Assembly (NCBI GenBank): GCA_963662155.1 | Contig: OY759274.1 | Coordinates: forward strand, 47,697,577 to 47,761,576 | From: Lamellibrachia columna | Lineage: Eukaryota > Annelida > Polychaeta > Sabellida > Siboglinidae | Length of the DNA stretch: 64,000 nucleotides | Reading direction: 5' to 3' | Notes under the pieces: generated by a model | The model's database searches: none | What the model saw: only the letters and a program-made list of their open reading frames with translations | What the model was told of the DNA's origin: nothing | Position numbers and translations under genes: made by a program | Part shown: positions 11,201 to 24,200 of the stretch, piece after piece | How positions within the stretch are numbered: position 1 is the stretch's first letter | Layout: every line of letters starts with the position of its first letter

Positions 11201-14200
11201 TCGCCATTTCAATACACGTTGTCTCCATGACAACGTAATTCCAAAGAGCCTACATATACGATCGACGGTGAAGGGAATAAAAGCGTCAACAATCCTGAGA
11301 AAAGCAGAGAAGAAATTGTTAAACATCAGAATTTCTCAGTGCCATTTTACGGTGAACAAATTACAAGATGAAAAAGAATTGCTAGAAGTGAACCTACGTA
11401 CGAAACTAACAGAAACGGAAATGGAGGAAGTGACAGCGTTCATCGAGCATGCGCACGAAACTACTTTCCGGGAAACGCGGGAAAGACAATAACGAAAATA
11501 TGATCAACTGTTATCCAAACAACAACACGGAGCGGATAGTCCACAACTAGATGACCCGGACATCACAGAGAGGTGGGTCATTAATCTAGCGAACAGACAT
11601 TTAGACAGTGACGAAGTCAGCCTATTGAAGAAAGGTTTAAATTTTGCGGTTACCCCACAGAACCTTCCCATAGACGATCTGATAACGACAACAGAACTAG
11701 CATGTAAGAACATCAAAGAAAAACACAGGGCCGATGGGTTGAGATGTGAGGTAGCTAAAGCCGTGATGAAACACAAAGCCAAGAAAAAGAGATCTAACAT
11801 ATCACTGGAAGAGAGGAAAGCACTTCAAACTTTACGTAGCGACAAGACGATCAAGATTCTACCAGCAGACAAGGGTAGAGCAACTGTGATTATGAAGGCC
11901 ACAGATTACGACACAAAGATTGCTGGACTATTAGTAGACGACACCACCTACAAGAAATTGGAAAGGGACCCCACCAAAGTTTACAAAAGTAAACTAGTCA
12001 ACACCATGAAAGAGTGGAAAAGAACCAAGACGATCTCAGATGCCCTATACTACAGGATCTACCCTACATCAGAAGCAGTCCCAAAATTCTACGGATTGCC
12101 TAAGGTCCACAAGAACAATGTACCATTAAGACCTATGGTATCAAGTATAGGTAGCATTACATATAAGACGGCAAAGTTCCTAGCCAGCATTTTGAGCCCA
12201 CTAGTTGGAAAAACAGAACATTTTGTGAAAAACAGCACACAGTTTGTAAAGAAGATCAAAGAGTTGGAAGTTCCACCAGGGAGGAAAATGGTGTCTTTTG
12301 ATGTGACAGCCCTGTTCACGAGTATCCCGGTGACAGAGGCAGTATCAGTGATAAAGGACCGACTAAACCAGGATACAACACTGAAAGACAGATGTGAACT
12401 ATCAGTAAACCAGATCATCACACTGTTAGAAATCTGTCTGAACACCACATATTTCATTTATGATGGAGTGTTCTACAAACAGAAGAAGGGAGCAGCCATG
12501 GGTTCACCGGTCTCTCCGATAGTGGCAAACCTATACATGGAACATTTTGAAGAAAGATCCATCAGAGAAGCACCTCATCCTCCAGACATCTGGTTGAGAT
12601 ATGTAGATGACACATTCAGTGTTACAAGAGAACGAAGTAGAACATTTCACACACCATCTGAATTCAATGGACGAGAACATTAAGTTCACGGTAGAACCAG
12701 AACAGGACAATACGTTAGCCTTTCTAGACACATGTGTATGCCTGAATGATGATGGATCAACCAAGGTCAAGATATATTGGAAAGCAACCCACATGGACCA
12801 ATATTTGAACTGGGATTCTAATCACCACCTAGAACATAAACGATTAGTGGTCAGGACACTCCTCCAAAGGGCAGAAAACCTGATAACAGAAGTGGAGAAC
12901 ACAGAGGTGAACCACATCAAGAAAGTGCTGAAAGCAAATGGTTACAAAACTTGGATGTTTAACACCACGCAGCCAATGAGAAGGAAGGAGAACACCACCA
13001 CAGAAACCAGCAGAAGACAACATGCCATAGGTCTTCCCTACATTAGTAAACTATCAGAACAAGTAGCAAGGATATTCAAGTCCTATAACATCCCGGTTTA
13101 CCACAAACCTACCAACACCCTGAGGTCACTGTTGGTACACCTAAAAGACAGAACAGCAAAGGCAGCAAAGTGTGGGGTAGTATATGACATACAATGCCCA
13201 GAATGTGACCAACACTATATAGGAGAAACAGCCAGAACACTTGGCACAAGAATTAAAGAACATCTATCTTGTCGCCAACCCCTATCAGCTATAAGTGAAC
13301 ACAAACTGAACACAGGCCATCAGTGCTCTATGAAGGATGTTAATATTCTAGACCATGAGGAGAACTGGCACAGGAGAAAAATAAAGGAGGCGATTAACAT
13401 CCACAGAAAGAAACCCACGCTGAACCAAGACGTCGGCCAGGAGCTCCCACCAGTCCTACTCCAGCTTGTGTCACATGACATTGGTCATGTGACACATCCG
13501 TAACTTCTATCTGCTGAAGAAGACTGCGAGATGCAGTCGAAATATTCAGAACAAACTTCAAGTTCAAGTTACCTTCAAGGTAATTATGCTTAATACTTTG
13601 TTACCAGTAAAACTTTTTTGTAAAAATTCTACTTTTATTTTGTTACATGCCAACCCTGAGAACGGCCATAATTGTCTAATTAATTATTAAATCGAAGCAA
13701 GTCATGGTTATGGGGCAATGAACCTAAATGTAAAAAAACTTACCATTTGCAACTACAATCAAGCATATGATGGTTTTCTCAGATTGTGGTTAAGTCTCTG
13801 TTTACAGCTGACATGTTAATCAGCACGACCAATAAATGCTTGGCAGTTCTACAAAATCGACTTCCATCGAGATACATTAAGTGCCTTCAAAATTGAAGGG
13901 CTGTTGGAAGGAATGCAAACTCTCAATCATGTGAGCTGCTAAGTCAGAACGGGATAAGTTTAGTAAACAAAGGCCAAAATATGTATTTTTAATAATGCTC
14001 ATAGGTGCACAGGTCCAGAACCATGACTTTTGGTTCGCTTTAAGACAACAAATGGCTAAAGTTCTGTAAAAAATAAAAATTAACATAAATGGAATATCTG
14101 AGAATTGGAGATGCCCTTGCACGTACCAGGGCGCAGTGGTCTCGAACATGCTTGCCGGCCAGCTCCTTGACAGCATTCGTGATACTTGGTCCAAGCAGCA

Positions 14201-17200
14201 GCTCCCTCTGTTGGAAGTAGCATTGATGACAGTCCCGCAGCAACTGATCATACCTTGAAAAAACAATGTAATGTAAAGCTAACCTAGATCAAATATAGGT
14301 AATAATTTAAATATTAAGGCGTGTTTATTCATACAGTGGAGCTTCCTAAAACCTAGGCTGCTCGCCTAAATGCGACCCGCTCCACCAAAATCAGGAATAA
14401 GTCGGAAAATTACATTTCTAGATAAAGGTACCACATGAAAGACAATTGTATGGACTTTCCAATGGTGCCAAAGGCAACTACCAATCTCTATCAGTTGCTG
14501 AGTTATCGTTTTATAAAGAGAAGGTGCCTCGGGTCATTCGATGAAAAATGAGTCTAAGAAAAACAGCTTCGAAGTTTACTAAAGTATATTCATACATTTC
14601 AATAACAAAGGCACATCATATCAAGTTAAAATTTTGCACTGTTGTAGTACACATCAACATGGATATATTGGTGGAATTCCATTACGACAGCTGTGAAAGT
14701 TCGTAAGATATGGCATTCTCAGTGATGTTGCCACCAAGCTGTCCACGCACTCACTCGAAGCTGTCAGTGTCAACTGTCACTCGATTGTGGTCTTCCTCGT
14801 CACTTTTGCCCTCAGAAATGATGTTCATTTCACTGTTGTTGTTTGATCCATCTCACTTGACTAAGTTCCCCAGTCAACGGCAATGATATAATTTATTAAT
14901 AAACGTAGATTTGATATAATAACAGTCTCCACACATCAAACTCAAACCAAAACGAAGATGGCGTTGCATGGGGGTAAAGGTCGTATTCCAATGTTCAGAG
15001 AATGCGCATTTCTAGCTGAGCCAATCAGCCATTCCGATTCGTTTCACGTGATTACACCCTCATTATTATTCATTGAATAACGTGGTTTGTTTACGTTTGG
15101 GCTCTGTTTTAAACCTCTTTGACTGGTTATATAGTAACATGTGATTGATTTTGCCCTAATAAATGCATCCCATAATAGATCAGCTTTCCAATGATACCAA
15201 TATGGCGGGGGAGGACGCAATGTGTAATGGATACGATTCATCTGAATTGAGCGAAGTTTCCTTTGTGTTTGTTCATTAAGATATTCATACCTATACGAAA
15301 CATCGTATTTTTTCAAAGTTATCAATCGTTTTATGAAGTTATAATAGGATGACAGCAATCTAGGATAGTTAGGCTAATTAAAAACATCAACACCTGAAAA
15401 TCTGACATCGCAGCCAAATTCACCCCTTCGCACATTTTGAAGTGGAATAGCCAGACTCAGCATTTCTGACTTATTTCTGACTTTGGTGGAGTGGGTCACA
15501 AATGGTTAATCACAAAAACACAGCTTAAATCACTCTCATAAATAGCACTTGCCATACAATATTTAAACAAGGTTTTGATATAAATATTCAGTACTCTCCA
15601 TGGTCACTTCATTTCTGGTATAAAAAAAAGTAACTTGAAATATATACTTACATACACATCACAAAAACACTGATTACTTAGTATGTGTTAATTACTGCAA
15701 TTGTACAGGAAGATCATGGTGAGCTTTTTGAAGAGTAAAAATAGAATCTCTTCATACTCTGGACTCTTGTCTGTCCTTTGTTGAATTTGATCCAGTAGTC
15801 CCTTCACCCTCGGAGCATTGGTGCGGAACTTGCCATAGAACAAAGTGAAAGCATCATCGGCTGGCGCTGGAATCTCCTGTAACAGCAGTAGAACTTGTCA
15901 GTAATAGAATTTATTTAAATGGCCACATATCAATACATTTATTCATTTCATTTGGCATATTTTAAGAATAGATACCTACCATTTTCTTTATTTACTCTCA
16001 TTTGGGGATTTTTAAATACATGTTTAAACTAATAATTTCATAATAATATGAATTTCTTCAATGTTTTACAATACATACTGCATATACAGAACATACCAGT
16101 AACAAAATATCTTATCAACAGTACCATATTGCATACAGAGAACATACCAATAACAAAATATATTATCAACAGTACCATATTGCATACAGAGAACATACCA
16201 ATAACAAAACATATTATCAACAGTACCATATTGCATACAGAGAACATACCAATAACAAAATATATTATCAACAGTACCATATTGCATACAGAGAACATAC
16301 CAATAACAAAACATATTATCAACAGTACCATATTGCATACAGAGAACATACCAATAACAAAATATATTATCAACAGTACCATATTGCATACAGAGAACAT
16401 ACCAGTAACAAAACATATTATCAACAGTACCATATTGCATACAGAGAACATACCAATAACAAAACATATTATCAACAGTACCATATTGCATACAGAGAAC
16501 ATACCAATAACAAAATATATTATCAACAGTACCATATTGCAAACAGAGAACATGCCAATAACAAAATATATTATCAACAGTACCATATTGCATACAGAGA
16601 ACATACCAATAACAAAATATATTATCAACAGTACCATATTGCATACAGAGAACATACCAATAACAAAATATATTATCAACAGTACCATATTGCATACAGA
16701 GAACATACCAGTAACAAAATATATTATCAACAGTACCATATTGCATACAGAGAACATACCAATAACAAAATATATTATCAACAGTACCATATTGCAAACA
16801 GAGAACATACCAATAACAAAATATATTATCAACAGTACCATATTGCATACAGAGAACATACCAATAACAAAATATATTATCAACAGTACCATATTGCATA
16901 CAGAGAACATACCAATAACAAAATATATTATCAACAGTACCATATTGCATACAGAGAACATACCAATAACAAAATATATTATCAACAGTACCATATTGCA
17001 TACAGAGAACATACCAGTAACAAAATGTCTTATCAACAGTACCATGTTGCATATACAGAACATACCAATAACAAAATATCTTATCAACAGTACCATACCA
17101 GGGATGAGATTTAGCGGTCGCCCGGTCGCCAATGGCGTCCAAAAATGGCTTCGGGCGACTTTAATTTTTGACTACAGTGGCCCGCAGGGCGACTCGAAAT

Positions 17201-18144
17201 ATTTACGGAGCTGCAATATTTTAGACGCAGCAAAAATAAACGGAATGTTAATAAACATTTCAGAAGTGTTGTCCTGGTTATATCGCATTTATGTTAACCA
17301 TAAATCATGTTTGTGACACATTTGACATTGCAAGAATTGTTGCTGAACCATAGCCAAAGCGATATCAATAGAGAACATTCGTTGTATTTTTAATCAACCA
17401 CATCGACGCTCAACATGTAACTGAATGGTCATTCTACACTGAAATAACAACCGGTCATGTTAATAGTCTTGGCACCATGTGGCGCCACTTTTATGTAATA
17501 TACCTACATGGTGCGCGGAGCGCTTCTGGTGAATTAATCAGGAACGTGGTTAAAGTTTTTCTAGGCTGGCACCGCATAATGCCACTTATATATATATCCA
17601 CGTGGTGCGCGTGAAACCTTTTTAGTAATATTTGGAGGTAAAATCAGGTCTTGTGAAAAATCAGCAGTCTGTAAACTGTTCAGTTCACAGGACCTGATGT
17701 CCTGTGACGCTTGGAGACAGGACCTGATGTCCTGTGATGAGTAGTCTGTTGGTGTACCATGTTATGAAAACAAAACTATCTGTCACATGTGTACAACTGT
17801 ATACTGTATTTTATTCAGTATTATGTATTACATTGTATTGATTCTGCCTGGAAAATAAATATTTCAAAACTGTTTGTTTTTTGTTGTTGATGTCGTTCAT
17901 ACATTCTATCTTCAAAGTATTTACTTTCTATCATCAAAGTATTCATTAACAAGTGGGCTACCTAAGAAGCTGTCGGGCTACTTCACTTTGCAAGGTTGGT
18001 TGCCCGACTGGCTACCTTCCATGACTAGTTAAATCTCACCCCTGCCATACTGTTTATATACAGAGCATGTATCCATAACAAATTGTCATCAAAAGGAATT
18101 CATGTTTGTCACATCTTGTACTGTGTGATACCACTTCAAATATA

Positions 18145-18187
<43 letters not shown>

Positions 18188-18249
18188 GCATACCTATATT
18201 ACATATACATACATGCTTGCATGCATGCATGCATGCATACATACATACA

Positions 18250-18284
<35 letters not shown>

Positions 18285-21200
18285 CAGTTCAGCAACCCAT
18301 CAAATACTGCCATAAGAGAACTTCACACAAACACACAAAGTTAATAACCAAAAATGAGATAAACGGACAAAGTTGCAAGAAATAATTGATAAAGTCACTT
18401 CCTGATGCACATATGCTAGAATTTCACACAAGGAGAACCCATACTTGTCTTAACCTTCCTCTCCCTACCAGCACAACTACAGTCATCCTGACAGAATGTC
18501 ACACAAGGAGAGCCACACACACACTTGACCTTCCTCTCCCTACCAGCACAACTACAGTCATCCTGACAGAATGTCACACAAGGAGAGCCACACACACACT
18601 TGACCTTCCTCTCCCTACCAGCACAACTACAGTCATCCTGACAGAATGTCACACAAGGAGAGCCACACACACTTGACCTTCCTCTCCCTACCAGCACATC
18701 TACAGTCATCCTGACAGAATGTCACACAAGGAGAGCCACACACACACTTGACCTTCCTCTCCCTACCAGCACATCTACAGTCATCCTGACATAATGTCAC
18801 ACAAGGAGGGCCACACACACACTTGACCTTCCTCTCCCTACCAGCACAACTACAGTCATCCTGACAGAATGTCACACAAGGAGAGCCACACACACTTGAC
18901 CTTCCTCTCCCTACCAGCACATCTACAGTCATCCTGACAGAATGTCACACAAGGAGAGCCACACACACTTGACCTTCCTCTCCCTACCAGCACATCTACA
19001 GTCATCCTGACATAATGTCACACAAGGAGGGCCACACACACACTTGACCTTCCTCTCCCTACCAGCACAACTACAGTCATCCTGACAGAATGTCACACAA
19101 GGAGAGCCACACACACTTGACCTTCCTCTCCCTACCAGCACATCTACAGTCATCATGACAGAATGTCACACAAGGAGAGCCACACACACTCGACCTTCCT
19201 CTCCCTACCAGCACAACTACAGTCATCCTGACAGAATGTCACACAAGGAGAGCCACACACACTCGACCTTCCTCTCCCTACCAGCACATCTACAGTCATC
19301 ATGACAGAATGTCACACAAGGAGAGCCACACACACACTTGACCTTCCTCTCCCTACCAGCACAACTACAGTCATCCTGACAGAATGTCACACAAGGAGAG
19401 CCACACACACTCGACCTTCCTCTCCCTACCAGCACAACTACAGTCATCCTGACAGAATGTCACACAAGGAGAGCCACACACACTCGACCTTCCTCTCCCT
19501 ACCAGCACAACTACAGTCATCCTGACAGAATGTCACACAAGGAGAGCCACACACACTCGACCTTCCTCTCCCTACCAGCACATCTACAGTCATCCTGACA
19601 GAATGTCACACAAGGAGAGCCACACACACTCGACCTTCCTCTCCCTACCAGCACAACTACAGTCATCCTGACAGAATGTCACACAAGGAGAGCCACACAC
19701 ACTCGACCTTCCTCTCCCTACCAGCACAACTACAGTCATCCTGACGGAATGTCACACAAGGAGAGCCACACACACTCGCCCTTCTTCTCCCTACCAGCAC
19801 AACTACAGTCATCCTGACGGAATGTCACACAAGGAGAGCCACACACACTTGACCTTCCTCTCCCTACCAGCACAACTACAGTCATCCTGACGGAATGTCA
19901 CACAAGGAGAGCCACACACACTCGACCTTCCTCTCCCTACCAGCACAACTACAGTCATCCTGACGGAATGTCACACAAGGAGAGCCACACACACTCGACC
20001 TTCCTCTCCCTACCAGCACAACTACAGTCATCCTGACGGAATGTCACACAAGGAGAGCCACACACACTCGACCTTCCTCTCCCTACCAGCACAACTACAG
20101 TCATCCTGACGGAATGTCACACAAGGAGAGCCACACACACTCGACCTTCCTCTCCCTACCAGCACAACTACAGTCATCCTGACGGAATGTCACACAAGGA
20201 GAGCCACACACACTCGACCTTCCTCTCCCTACCAGCACAACTACAGTCATCCTGACGGAATGTCACACAAGGAGAGCCACACACACTCGACCTTCCTCTC
20301 CCTACCAGCACAACTACAGTCATCCTGACGGAATGTCACACAAGGAGAGCCACACACACTCGACCTTCCTCTCCCTACCAGCACAACTACAGTCATCCTG
20401 ACGGAATGTCACACAAGGAGAGCCACACACACTCGACCTTCCTCTCCCTACCAGCACAACTACAGTCATCCTGACGGAATGTCACACAAGGAGAGCCACA
20501 CACACTCGACCTTCCTCTCCCTACCAGCACAACTACTGTCATCCTGACAGAATGTCACACAAGGAGAGCCACACACACTCGACCTTCCTCTCCCTACCAG
20601 CACATCTACAGTCATCCTGACAGAATGTCACACAAGGAGAGCCACACACACTCGACCTTCCTCTCCCTACCAGCACAACTACAGTCATCCTGACAGAATG
20701 TCACACAAGGAGAGCCACACACACTTGACCTTCCTCTCCCTACCAACACATCTACAGTCATCCTGACAGAATGTCACACAAGGAGAGCCACACACACTTG
20801 ACCTTCCTCTCCCTACCAGCACATCTACAGTCATCCTGACAGAATGTCACACAAGGAGAGCCACACACACACTTGACCTTCCTCTCCCTACCAGCACATC
20901 TACAGTCATCATGACAGAATGTCACACAAGGAGAGCCACACACACACTTGACCTTCCTCTCCCTACCAGCACATCTACAGTCATCATGACAGAATGTCAC
21001 TCAAGGAGAGCCACACACTTAACCTTACTCTCCCTGCACCATTCGCTATAGCCTAGGCCCTAGGCCCTAGGCTAGGGCTAGGGTATAGACTAGTACATAA
21101 TATAATTTGTGTCATTCGATAATTGTAATTTTTTTTATTAAAAACAACTTTTCTAACAATTTGATTTTTGTGAAAACGACATATTATATTTGTATATACA

Positions 21201-24200
21201 GTGTATATATATGTACAGCGACTGGCTTGTCGCAATGATTCTTGCCTACATTACTGTTTATGACATTGATTATTTGGTGACTTAGTGTCACTTGCTTCCT
21301 TTTGAAAAAAGCAAGCAAGTGCTATAAAATCAACCTTGAATAACCCCCCTTAACAGAATAACCCCCCTTAACAGAATAACCCCCCTTAACAGAATAACCC
21401 CCCTTAACAGACACCAAAGCAGGACAGGGATGTGACCAATTATGGCAAACGATGTACATTTTAACAATTATGTAATGTATTAAGTTTTTTGTTTTTTTCA
21501 ATTTGGAGATGCATGAAGTTCGGACATACAACCTTTTCCAATGTTCGTATCAACAAGGTACTATTAGTAACCTTTGCTAATTGTTGCTGTGCGATAATTC
21601 GTAATATTTTCATTAATTTGTTACATGGTCATGAACACGTGTATGGACATTATTGGCCTATTTGGGAGAAAAAGGTGATTAGGCAAAACAGTAGTTTTCT
21701 ATTGCTATATAAACTAAACTCCTGAAATTTTAATATGTTGTTTAATGGTAATCATAGAACTTGTCCCACATTCTCATTTTGGGTGTTGAAATTCGTAAAA
21801 TATCAGAAAAGTAAAAATTACATTATTTATTTTTACTTAGCAATTGTTGAAAACATGATTGTGTAAACCAGACCTATAATACATGATTGTGTAAACCAGA
21901 CCTATAATACATGATTGTGTAAACCAGACCTATAATACATGATTGTGTAAACCAGACCTATAATACATGATTGTGTAAACCAGACCTATAATACATGATT
22001 GTGTAAACCAGACCTATAATACATGAGTGTGTAAACCAGACCTATAATATATGATTGTGTAAACCAGACCTATAATACATGATTGTGTAAACCAGACCTA
22101 TAATACATGATTGTGTAAACCAGACCTATAATACATGATTGTGTAAACCAGACCTATAATACATGATTGTGTAAACCAGACCTATAATACAGGGGAACCC
22201 TGAAGAGATAATAAAAAAAATTAATCAGTACATATCAATGGTTTAGTCAATTGTCACATAAATTAATTGCAATAATTTGTTTGCGTAACTTGATGTTACA
22301 TCCTAAAATGCAGGTACAATTACATTATATAAAAGTTCCTGGTGTATCCAGTGGTCTGTGATATGTAGTGACTCTGCCACAGGATGAGCATGATAAGTGG
22401 TCCCTGCTTCAGAGTTCATGGTCGTTGCTCAGGGGTCAGATTTAGCTAGTCATAGAATACCCGGTTATAGCGGTTCATGTACCCGGTTATAGCGGTTCAT
22501 GTACCCGGCTATAGCGGTTCATGTACCCGGTTATCGTAGAGGAAGGCCGATTTTTATTATCCCTTGCGTCGTCTAATGACCGACCCGCTTTTGCATTAAA
22601 CATTGCAGCGTCGATGTCCCACAGACAGGTCAGCGATCGTTGATGATCACGACATGTGGCAGAAAAGCACCTAGCGGACAGATCGGCAACCACGTCACGC
22701 GTTGCGGATAGATCGGCAACCATGCTGTAGCGGCGATAGCCCAGCAAAATAAGATGTCTAAGACTAAGAGACAGTCGTCCATAGTGTATTTTAAGCAAAC
22801 TTATAAGAAAAGGTAACATTTGTTAAAGCATATCCCGAAATGTTAAAGTCACTGAACTTGGCCAACATTATCCTTAAATAGCGTCTGAATATTCCATTAT
22901 TGCCAGATTTTTACAGAACTCGTCAGCGTATGCTGCTGGTGCGTGGCGAACCCCTACTAGTGATCTAGCCTGGTACTATACTGCCATAAAATAGCAAAAG
23001 GCATCAAGAGACGATGAGGTGTTTTTGAGATATCGGACAAAAAATGGTATTGCTTTGCTCTGTTGTGTATATTACGGCACAGTAATCATCCACAATTCTA
23101 CGGATTATTTGACTATGTGTATTTATAAAAAATTACTTGTATACTGGTTGCTGCACCATTCGCTATAGCCTAGGCCCTAGGACTAGGTCATAGACTTGTA
23201 TACTGGTTGCTGCACCATTCGCTATAGCCTAGGCCCTAGGACTACGTCATAGACTAGTATACTGGTTGCTGCACCATTCGCTATAGCCTAGGCCCTGGGA
23301 CTACGTCATAGACTTGTATACTGGTTGCTGCACCATTCGCTATAGCCTAGGCCCTAGGACTACATCATAGACTTGTATACTGGTTGCTGCACCATTCGCT
23401 ATAGCCTAGGCCCTAGGACTAGGTCATAGACTAGTATACTGGTTGCTGCACCATTCGCTATAGCCTAGGCCCTGGGACTACGTCATAGACTTGTATACTG
23501 GTTGCTGCACCATTCGCTATAGCCTAGGCCCTAGGACTAGGTCATAGACTAGTATACTGGTTGCTGCACCATTCGCTATAGCCTAGGCCCTGGGACTACG
23601 TCATAGACTTGTATACTGGTTGCTGCACCATTCGCTATAGCCTAGGCCCTAGGACTAGGTCATAGACTAGTATACTGGTTGCTGCACCATTCGCTATAGC
23701 CTAGGCCCTAGGACTAGGTCATAGACTAGTATACTGGTTGCTGCACCATTCGCTATAGCCTAGGCCCTAGGACTACGTCATAGACTTGTATACTGGTTGC
23801 TGCACCATTCGCTATAGCCCTAGGACTAGGTCATAGACTAGTATATAATATAATTTGTGTAGTTTGATAATTGTATTTTTTTCATTAAAAACAATTTGTT
23901 CTAACAATTTGTTTGCACTGCAGAGATGACATAATTGTTAGTTATTTAAAATATATACGTTTCTTAGGCAAAATTTTCTTCTGATTTTTGTGAAAACGGC
24001 ATATTACATTACGTATAGCGACTGGCTCAACGCAATGATTCTTGCCTACGTTACTATACTGTTTATGACGTTGATTATTTGGTAACTTAGTGTCACTTGC
24101 TTCGTTTTGAAAAAATGTGTGACAAAGAAGCAGGTGCTATCAAATCAACCTTGAAAACCCCCCTTAATAAACACCAAAGCAGAACAGTTATGTGACCATT

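Larger units (their letters stand above)
10867..13604 (+). mobile_element. Penelope-like retroelement (PLE), nearly full length
   Basis: The element carries an RT plus GIY-YIG endonuclease protein (11067-13503) between copies of a terminal sequence: GAAGAAGACTGC(A/G)AGATGC and onward at 11000-11080 and 13514-13592. This is the direct-repeat (pLTR) layout typical of PLEs. The 5' end continues into an inverted arm (10876-10999). A 9-bp CTTTGTTAC lies on both outer sides (10867-10875 and 13596-13604), a plausible target duplication, although a further copy at 10854 makes it ambiguous. It is inserted in the middle of a hAT-like element, on the strand opposite to COG3. Confidence 0.93.
9407..13658. 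mobile_element. Old hAT-like element (non-autonomous) with nested Penelope element
   Basis: The left end is CAGGGTTCACTGAATTACTT and the right end is CATGCCAACCCTG. The termini share CAGGGTT as an inverted repeat plus AT-rich, GTAA(C)-rich subterminal sequence (AAAAGTAACAAAG near 10816, ACTTTTATTTTGTTACATG near 13631). Flanking octamers ACAATGGC (9399-9406) and AGAACGGC (13659-13666) match at 6 of 8 bases, consistent with an aged 8-bp hAT target duplication. Removing the nested Penelope element leaves about 1.5 kb with no transposase frame. The 66-codon frame at 10546-10746 is unrecognised. Confidence 0.65.
8716..14126 (-). other. COG3: COG3 intron H/I (5.4 kb)
   Basis: From the 3' end of the intron upward it holds the 43-bp acceptor-derived array (8716-8935), unassigned sequence, a SINE (9062-9358), a hAT-like element (9407-13658) with a Penelope-like insertion, and about 470 nt of sequence without visible features next to exon H (13659-14126). 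Confidence 0.8.

Noticed and set aside
13877..14266. A 129-codon minus frame as an alternative gene
   Set aside because: It overlaps COG3 exon H in a different frame and has no recognised domain; the exon H frame is strongly conserved.
15044..15358. A 104-codon minus frame inside the 1.13-kb TIR element as a transposase
   Set aside because: It has no DDE-like or zinc-finger motif and is too short; more likely chance in a non-autonomous element.
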